Shown here in pieces: positions 58,954-64,000 of a DNA stretch of 64,000 nucleotides; position 1 is the stretch's first letter; each line of letters starts with the position of its first letter. Source of the DNA: Ponticaulis profundi (GTDB taxonomy: Bacteria > Pseudomonadota > Alphaproteobacteria > Caulobacterales > Hyphomonadaceae); assembly GCF_042659465.1 (NCBI RefSeq), contig NZ_JBHSSW010000009.1, forward strand, positions 62,001 to 126,000, in the 5' to 3' direction. The position numbers and the translations under genes were made by a program. The notes beneath the pieces are model-generated. The model saw only the letters and a list, made by a program, of their open reading frames with translations, was not told the DNA's origin and did no database searches.

Positions 58954-59496
58954 TTAATCCACTAACTTCGCTGCCGCGCGATACGCACTGAACGTGTTTT
59001 TCGCAGCATCAATAATCTCAGAGCTGTCTGATGACCAGACACCCGCTTTCAGATCTATAACCAGTCTCTTCCAGACAGGTTTCAGATCGGCGCCGGATAA
59101 ATAGGCCGAGGCGGTCTCGACGAGCGCAGGATTTGAAGACCGCAGCTGATCAAGCTGCAACTGGTTTCCAAGATTTGAACCGGCAAGCACATAGCTGGCT
59201 CCGACCGGGTGGCCAGGCCCGTCCAGCATCAGTCGGTGTCTTGAACGGGAAAAGCCAAGCGCCTGCAAATCCGCAGAGATTTTCTGGCGCAGCGCAGAAA
59301 GATCGACTGCGTAGGGATTACGTTTATCAAAACAGCAAGTCAGCCAGTTCAGAGCACAGTCATGTGCTCGCAGGAATCCGGCAAACCCCTCAGCCGTCGA
59401 TATGTTGAATCTGGAAAAAGCAGCTTCGGTGAGCGTGTGTTCGGGTCGGGTCCGGTTTCGCAAGTCCGATCTCAGATCCGTCGAACCGGTAGTCAT
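58954..59496 (-). CDS. bphO: Biliverdin-producing heme oxygenase
   Basis: BphO opens heme to biliverdin for the phytochrome. The 180-residue protein has the proximal heme histidine H20 in RPEHTLTEAAF and the distal-helix pattern GASYVLAGSNLGNQL (Gly-x-x-x-G-like). The size fits bacterial BphO. It lies between the ATP-grasp gene (8-nt gap) and bphP (6-nt gap), so all three are one operon. Confidence 0.9.
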   Translation of the reverse strand: MTTGSTDLRSDLRNRTRPEHTLTEAAFSRFNISTAEGFAGFLRAHDCALNWLTCCFDKRNPYAVDLSALRQKISADLQALGFSRSRHRLMLDGPGHPVGASYVLAGSNLGNQLQLDQLRSSNPALVETASAYLSGADLKPVWKRLVIDLKAGVWSSDSSEIIDAAKNTFSAYRAAAKLVD

Positions 59497-59504
59497 CGTC
59501 GTAG

Positions 59505-60392
59505 TCAGTTCATTCGCCCCAAAAGTGCTCGCACAAACATCTCGCCCAACCCATCCGATTGCTCTGGATAAAGGTAGGGTTCGATCAACTCAAGCTCCAT
59601 CAATTTCAGCTGATCATCGTCTCCTCGCACCAGATCTACACGGGCGTAAAGCGGAGAAAAATCAAGCAGGTCCAAGACTGATTTTGCCTCAATCTGGCTA
59701 GAACGCAGCAATTCGGATCTGGTTCCATCGATTCGTGATTCTTTTCCGCCATACGAAGACTGAATGCGGTAATCCCCGCCCGTCGCCTGCTTCAGAACAG
59801 CATGAGAAAACGCACCATCAATCATGATGACGCTGATTTCCCCTTCGGTCTGAATGGATGTCAGGAATGGCTGGACCATGGCATCAAAGGGATAATCGGT
59901 CTGCGGATCGCCGCGCTTGAGAAACAACTGGTCCTGAGCGCCCGCGCCAACCTGGCGCTTCACAACCAGACGATCAGACTGAAAATGATCGAAGGCATGC
60001 TCAACGTCTGCCGCAGACGGTTTTGAAAGCCAAAGCGTCGGGATGGTTGCAGCCCCCTTTTCCGCCAGTTCTCTGAGATAGGTCTTCTTCAGATTCCAGG
60101 CGACGATGTCTGCGGAGTTGAAAACCGGTACGCCCAGCGCTTCGATTTCCCGCAGTCGTTTCAGGAAGTTTTGCGGGTCATCCCAATAGTCCCAGGTCGT
60201 ACCAATCACCACGGCATCAAAGCTCGCCCAGTTTACATTTGGCGCATTCCAGTCAATGGGTACGAACTGATGTCCAAGAGAAGTGAGCGGCTCACCGAGC
60301 GCCTGAACTGACAAGTCATGTTCGAACGCATCGACACGCCGGTTCGGACTGTCCGGAAGCGTTGATTTGCAGGCCAGGTAAGCTATTTTCAT
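59505..60392 (-). CDS. ATP-grasp protein heading the phytochrome operon
   Basis: The 295-residue protein resembles the ATP-grasp ligases with a glutathione-synthetase-type ATP-binding domain (LVVKRQVGAGAQDQLFL; VMIDGAFSHAVLKQ; LYARVDLVRGDDDQLKLMELELIEPYLYPE), with metal-binding Glu and Asp in place. Related proteins join amino acids or peptides, but the substrate is unknown. It is the first gene of the operon with bphO and bphP, divergent from adenosine kinase. Confidence 0.82.
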   Translation of the reverse strand: MKIAYLACKSTLPDSPNRRVDAFEHDLSVQALGEPLTSLGHQFVPIDWNAPNVNWASFDAVVIGTTWDYWDDPQNFLKRLREIEALGVPVFNSADIVAWNLKKTYLRELAEKGAATIPTLWLSKPSAADVEHAFDHFQSDRLVVKRQVGAGAQDQLFLKRGDPQTDYPFDAMVQPFLTSIQTEGEISVIMIDGAFSHAVLKQATGGDYRIQSSYGGKESRIDGTRSELLRSSQIEAKSVLDLLDFSPLYARVDLVRGDDDQLKLMELELIEPYLYPEQSDGLGEMFVRALLGRMN

Positions 60393-60482
60393 TTTTTCTT
60401 GAACAAACTTGTTTTAACTCGCTTAAGTTGATCGCGGTTCTTGAGATCGCTTGCTGTACAACACCAATTAAAGAAAACCCGC

Positions 60483-61478
60483 ATGCAGGATTTATACGAC
60501 GTCGTTGGAGTAGGAAACGCAATTGTTGATGTGATTGCGTCTGTTCCGGAAGGCTTTCTGGATACACATCGTATCCGTAAAGGCGGAATGACGCTGATAA
60601 GTCAGGACGAAGCCAACAAACTCACCGAAGCCTTCGGCGATAACTGCCGTCGCATACCGGGTGGTTCGGGCGCGAATACCATTGCAGGCATTGCAAGTTT
60701 TGGCGGTACGACCGGTTATATCGGCAAAGTCGCTAACGATCCGCTCGGGAAATTCTTCCGAAAAGGCATGGAAAAAGTCAGCATCCATTTTCCAACGCCG
60801 TCTCTTGAAAAAGGCCCCGGTTCAGCAAGCTGCATGATCGCTGTGACGCCAGATGGCGAGCGCTCCATGAGCACATATCTTGGCGCATCGACAGAATTCA
60901 CAGCAAGTGATGTCGATGCAGACATGATAACCGGCGCAAAAATCCTTTATCTGGAAGGGTATCTCTTCGACAAGGATGCCGCCAAAAAAGCCTTCGTTCA
61001 TGCCTCCCAGATTGCAAAGAAAGCCAATCGCCGCGTTGCGCTGACGCTTTCAGACAGTTTCTGCGTTGATCGTCACCGCACCAGTTTTCGCCATTTGATC
61101 AGGGGTCATGTCGACTTGCTGTTCGCGAACGAGGCGGAACTTCTCTCGCTTTATGAGACGAGCGATTTTGACTCCGCCATTGAATCTCTTCGTAAGGATG
61201 GCGCGACCGCCGCGGTCACCCGTTCTGAAAAAGGATCGGTGGTCATCACGCCGGATGAAATCATCTCCATGCCAGCCGAGCCTGTCCGCAAGGTCATCGA
61301 CGCAACAGGCGCAGGCGATCAGTATGCTGCAGGCTTCCTGTACGGCTTTGCCCGCAACCGCCGCATGCGCGATTGCGCGAAGCTCGGCCACATCGCTGCA
61401 GCCGAAGTGATCTCGCATTATGGTCCGCGTCCTGAAACGAGCTATCGTCAGCTCGCAGTCAAAGCCGGCCTGCTCTAG
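60483..61478 (+). CDS. Adenosine kinase (PfkB family)
   Basis: The 331-residue PfkB protein has the N-terminal YDVVGVGNAIVDVIASV, the first signature GGSGANTIAGIASFGGTTGYIGKV, and the second signature DATGAGDQYAAGFLYGF with the catalytic Asp. These match the bacterial adenosine-kinase branch, which phosphorylates adenosine to AMP; other nucleosides or sugars are possible. ATG 60483 was chosen as the conserved start. Its stop shares CTAG with the next gene. Confidence 0.87.
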   Translation: MQDLYDVVGVGNAIVDVIASVPEGFLDTHRIRKGGMTLISQDEANKLTEAFGDNCRRIPGGSGANTIAGIASFGGTTGYIGKVANDPLGKFFRKGMEKVSIHFPTPSLEKGPGSASCMIAVTPDGERSMSTYLGASTEFTASDVDADMITGAKILYLEGYLFDKDAAKKAFVHASQIAKKANRRVALTLSDSFCVDRHRTSFRHLIRGHVDLLFANEAELLSLYETSDFDSAIESLRKDGATAAVTRSEKGSVVITPDEIISMPAEPVRKVIDATGAGDQYAAGFLYGFARNRRMRDCAKLGHIAAAEVISHYGPRPETSYRQLAVKAGLL

Positions 61479-62074
61479 ATCCAGTTTTTCGCGGTCAGGG
61501 CATCTTCGACAAAATCGAGCCTGTCCTGACCAAAAAACATTTCATCTCCCACAAAGAAGGTTGGCGCACCAAAGGCGCCGCGCTCAACCGCTTTCTGCGT
61601 GTTGGCTTTCAGGCGCGCCGCATGGGCCTCATCACCCGCAAGCGCTTCAAATGCGTCAAAGCCAATTGGCGCATCAACCCAGGCCGCCTGTAAGAGATCA
61701 GGCCTGGAAACATCGACGGCTTTTTCCCAGACAAGTGAAAATCCAAAGCTGATGAAGGCTGGCAGTCGCTCATCGCCCTCCAGACCTGTTGCCGCAATCA
61801 GGAGGCTGCGTGTGTTCATGGGGAAGGCTGGATTAAAGACGAAGGGCTTCGCAAAACGCTTTGCATGCCGGGCCATGTCCCGCTGTATGAAGGCAGCCTT
61901 TGCCGGAATGGTCGGCGGCGGCTGAACCCCGGCGGCTTTCATCACCCCGCCAAGGAAGAATGGATGGAAATTGATGTTGCATCCTGTTCGTGCCTGCACA
62001 TCCTGAAGCCTGGCCAATCCGATATAGGACATCGGGCTGACAAAATCGAAATAGAAGTCCACTGCGCCGCTCAT
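61475..62074 (-). CDS. 2-hydroxychromene-2-carboxylate isomerase-like (DsbA fold)
   Basis: The 199-residue protein has the Kappa-class GST/HCCA isomerase pattern VDFYFDFVSPMSYIGLARLQ, with Ser as active residue in place of the DsbA CxxC, and GAFGAPTFFVGDEMFFGQDRLDFVEDAL at the C-terminus. It uses glutathione in aromatic degradation in known cases; here no such pathway is adjacent, so the substrate is open. Confidence 0.87.
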   Translation of the reverse strand: MSGAVDFYFDFVSPMSYIGLARLQDVQARTGCNINFHPFFLGGVMKAAGVQPPPTIPAKAAFIQRDMARHAKRFAKPFVFNPAFPMNTRSLLIAATGLEGDERLPAFISFGFSLVWEKAVDVSRPDLLQAAWVDAPIGFDAFEALAGDEAHAARLKANTQKAVERGAFGAPTFFVGDEMFFGQDRLDFVEDALTAKNWI

Positions 62075-62194
62075 TCACTTACCTCCCACAAATGTTGTAT
62101 ATGCAACATATAGAAAAGCTGCTCATCAGCCAACTGGCAAATCTGTGAGGGTTCCCTCAGCCCGCAAGACCCGGTAGCTTTCCCGCATGCACAA

Positions 62195-63442
62195 ATGGGG
62201 GCCGTGTTGAGACTACAGACGATTGCACCTGTGATATCGGGTTTCGCTTTGAAGGCGGGTCTCGATCCGAAAGGCGACAAATACAGTGCGATCCTGGACA
62301 AGCTGCCCCGGAATTCGGACACGCTTCTGGTCCCCAATCGGGAAAATGGTGCCAACACAACCGAGTTTGATCGCCTGGAACAGGATGATTATGACTTGCG
62401 GCTTCTCGTCTGGAAGCCAGCTCCAGGTGCCGATGAAACGCAGATTGTGTATCATTTCTACCCGAATGGTATCTGCGTGGTTCAGGCCAGCTACACGATT
62501 GCGCGCAATTACGATTGCGATTTTCTGCAGAATGAAGCGCATGATTTGCTCAAAACCAGCATGAAGGCCCATGAGGACGACCTGAATCACTTGCTGGATG
62601 ACCTGCGCGGGCGCATTCCAAAAGAATATCTCGATGATGGTGATGCCCCATCGAGAATGACGGATGAAAACATCTCTTGGGTGTCACGCGCTGTGATTCT
62701 TGATCCATCTCTGCGAAGCGATCCGGAAACGCAGACCTTTATCCGCAACTGGCTGAAAGAAACCGTCGATTACGAAGACGCCGAACATATCATTTCCGGA
62801 GAAGCCGACAGCTCCGTCAGCTGGGTCAATTACTTCTTCTTCGATACCGACCGTGTGAACGTTGAGGATGATCTGACATGCGTGCGCCTCGCACAGTGTT
62901 TTTTCGCCGCGCAATATGAACTGAACCGCCAGACCCAGCGTGCGATTGTCGAAGCAACGTTTTCCTCCAAAGAGATCCGGAGCGCCAAAGCAAAACTGTC
63001 CAATGCCCGAGAGCGTATGCAATTCCTGCATATCCAGTTCCGGACAAACAAAAGCTTCCTCAGACGTTCCCGTCGGCGCAAGCTGGATGACATACTTGAG
63101 GCCTGGGAATTTGGCGAACTTGTGCGAAATGGCGAGAAAATGATCGAGTCCTGCACAGACAAGATCAGTGAAATAACGGCAGACCGCTCAGAACGATCTG
63201 CCGTTATGACAGACCTGATCCTCGCCTTTCTCGCCCTGTTCACGGTGATCGACCTAGCGTTGTCTCTTATTTCCTACAGCCGTAATCTCATGTCCAACCC
63301 GGCACTGAATTACAATGATGATCGGGTGAGCTGGATTCTGCGGTTCTTCGCGAGCATCGACACCGATTACGTGCTGACAGGCGGTGTTATCTCCATACTC
63401 ATTCTGGCGGGTATTTATGCATACTGGAAAATTGAAAGGTAA
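62195..63442 (+). CDS. Unknown membrane protein with large soluble part
   Basis: The 415-residue protein is soluble up to about residue 340 and ends with two membrane helices (about 341-364 and 392-411), a layout like CorA-type channels, though no GxN motif is present. A coiled-coil region (about 255-330, RSAKAKLSNARERMQFLHIQF) precedes them. A perfect 11-bp inverted repeat sits inside the gene just before the first helix. I do not recognise the family. The next gene overlaps its stop. Confidence 0.7.
   Translation: MGAVLRLQTIAPVISGFALKAGLDPKGDKYSAILDKLPRNSDTLLVPNRENGANTTEFDRLEQDDYDLRLLVWKPAPGADETQIVYHFYPNGICVVQASYTIARNYDCDFLQNEAHDLLKTSMKAHEDDLNHLLDDLRGRIPKEYLDDGDAPSRMTDENISWVSRAVILDPSLRSDPETQTFIRNWLKETVDYEDAEHIISGEADSSVSWVNYFFFDTDRVNVEDDLTCVRLAQCFFAAQYELNRQTQRAIVEATFSSKEIRSAKAKLSNARERMQFLHIQFRTNKSFLRRSRRRKLDDILEAWEFGELVRNGEKMIESCTDKISEITADRSERSAVMTDLILAFLALFTVIDLALSLISYSRNLMSNPALNYNDDRVSWILRFFASIDTDYVLTGGVISILILAGIYAYWKIER
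63173..63207 (+). repeat. Perfect 11-bp inverted repeat inside a coding region
   Basis: ATAACGGCAGA and TCTGCCGTTAT flank a 13-nt loop. It would form a strong mRNA hairpin in the coding part that precedes the first membrane helix. No T-run follows, so it is not a typical terminator. Confidence 0.75.
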
Positions 63443-64000
63443 GCTTCTGGCCGGTCTGGCCAGCTGCCTGATCAGCACAGGAACGCTCAGTGCTTACGCG
63501 CAGGATGCTGGCTGGACGGTTTATACCGACACTTACCGGCCCTTTGTCGCTGCCCCCGATGAAGAAGAAGGCTCTTTATCCCGTCTGGTGCATCTCGTCC
63601 TGGAGGACATGGAGGCACCTTACGACATCAAATACATAGACTATGGCTATGCTCAGTATGCCTCGGCAAACAAGGCGCGTACGGCCAGTTTTCCCTGGCG
63701 TCAGAACGCTGAACGCAAAGAGAATTTCCTCTTCTCCAAGCCGCTCGCCACGGTCACCACAAAGCTTTTCTACAATCGCCGTATCCATCCGGACATGGCC
63801 GAACAGGACATAAACGGTCAATTCCGGATCGGTCTTGTCGAGGAGACGCTCTATGGCGACCAGGTCCGTGAAGCCATCGACAAGACGGCACCGAATGGCG
63901 CCTGTCCGTCAGAAGCCGGGAACGAGGAATCATCAGCACGTGGCTGCTTCCGGATGTTCCGATCAGAGGCTGCTGCGCTGAAAGCTTTGCTGACCGATGA
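63432..64000 (+). CDS. Periplasmic solute-binding-like protein, N-terminal part
   Basis: The frame is open to the right edge, so the gene is truncated. From TTG 63432 it begins with a signal peptide (MKGKLLAGLASCLISTGTLS, then AYAQ|D) and continues AGWTVYTDTYRPFVAAPDEEEGSLSRLVHLVLEDME, FPWRQNAERKENFLFSKPLATVTTKLFYNR and GLVEETLYGD, the layout of family-3 solute-binding proteins. It overlaps the membrane-protein gene by 11 nt. The ligand is unknown. Confidence 0.7.
   Translation, partial: MKGKLLAGLASCLISTGTLSAYAQDAGWTVYTDTYRPFVAAPDEEEGSLSRLVHLVLEDMEAPYDIKYIDYGYAQYASANKARTASFPWRQNAERKENFLFSKPLATVTTKLFYNRRIHPDMAEQDINGQFRIGLVEETLYGDQVREAIDKTAPNGACPSEAGNEESSARGCFRMFRSEAAALKALLTD

Overview
The window is ordinary bacterial chromosome from an alphaproteobacterium. 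This rests on the gene orders mutS-glnD-murJ-trpS, miaB-phoH-ybeY-corC-lnt and xre-metK-trmB, on a Fur protein of the cysteine-poor alphaproteobacterial type, on an HWE-kinase bacteriophytochrome paired with heme oxygenase, and on RpoH-type rather than CIRCE control of dnaK. A marine or stalked member of the Hyphomonadaceae/Caulobacterales is my best guess, made from gene content alone. The sequence is a draft scaffold: a run of Ns lies at 45713-45758. No rRNA, tRNA, CRISPR array, prophage or insertion sequence was found.

Layout. 1-2.6 kb: heat-shock operon (dnaK, a small exported protein, start of dnaJ) read leftwards from a good RpoH promoter. 2.7-7.7 kb: alkB, an unknown gene carrying in-frame repeats, a DUF2061 gene behind a Fur-box-like palindrome, a DODA-type dioxygenase, an NhaC-type antiporter and a cysteine-rich exported protein. 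7.7-10.3 kb: hrcA-grpE and rph. 10.3-12.9 kb: a leftward accessory cluster (37-residue membrane peptide, DUF2975 protein, small XRE regulator, two membrane proteins, a gene-fusion scar and a half-length asparaginase). 12.9-21 kb: rdgB-hemW, then the lpoA/rsmI-yraN-BON neighbourhood known from E. coli, gshB and a TadE/TadG pair. 21.3-28.2 kb: comM, a hybrid histidine kinase overlapping ampG, and maeB. 28.3-40 kb: mutS, glnD, murJ, trpS, a PCu(A)C copper chaperone, nfuA, a nitroreductase, tsaB-rimI and fur. 40.2-48.2 kb: miaB, phoH, ybeY, corC, lnt, an XRE regulator, metK and trmB. 48.2-56.4 kb: bdhA, a DUF350 protein, a trypsin-like protease, pyrF, a TerB-like protein, a sulfotransferase, a leftward alkylation/aldehyde-defence group (AraC-Ogt, membrane protein, gloA, YciI-like), DUF2244 and nth. 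56.4-64 kb: ATP-grasp-bphO-bphP, adenosine kinase, an HCCA-isomerase-like protein, and a membrane protein followed by a truncated solute-binding protein.

Genes are packed tightly. Three convergent pairs share one CTAG as both stop codons and two more abut with no gap. Most genes are housekeeping (protein folding, nucleotide and tRNA metabolism, DNA repair, cell envelope). The least ordinary parts are the DUF2975/XRE cluster with its asparaginase-XRE fusion ORF, the ATP-grasp gene in the phytochrome operon, the sensorless hybrid kinase overlapping ampG, and the repeat block inside the gene at 3.4-4.2 kb. I found no feature that amounts to a clearly new system; these four are the best candidates for follow-up.
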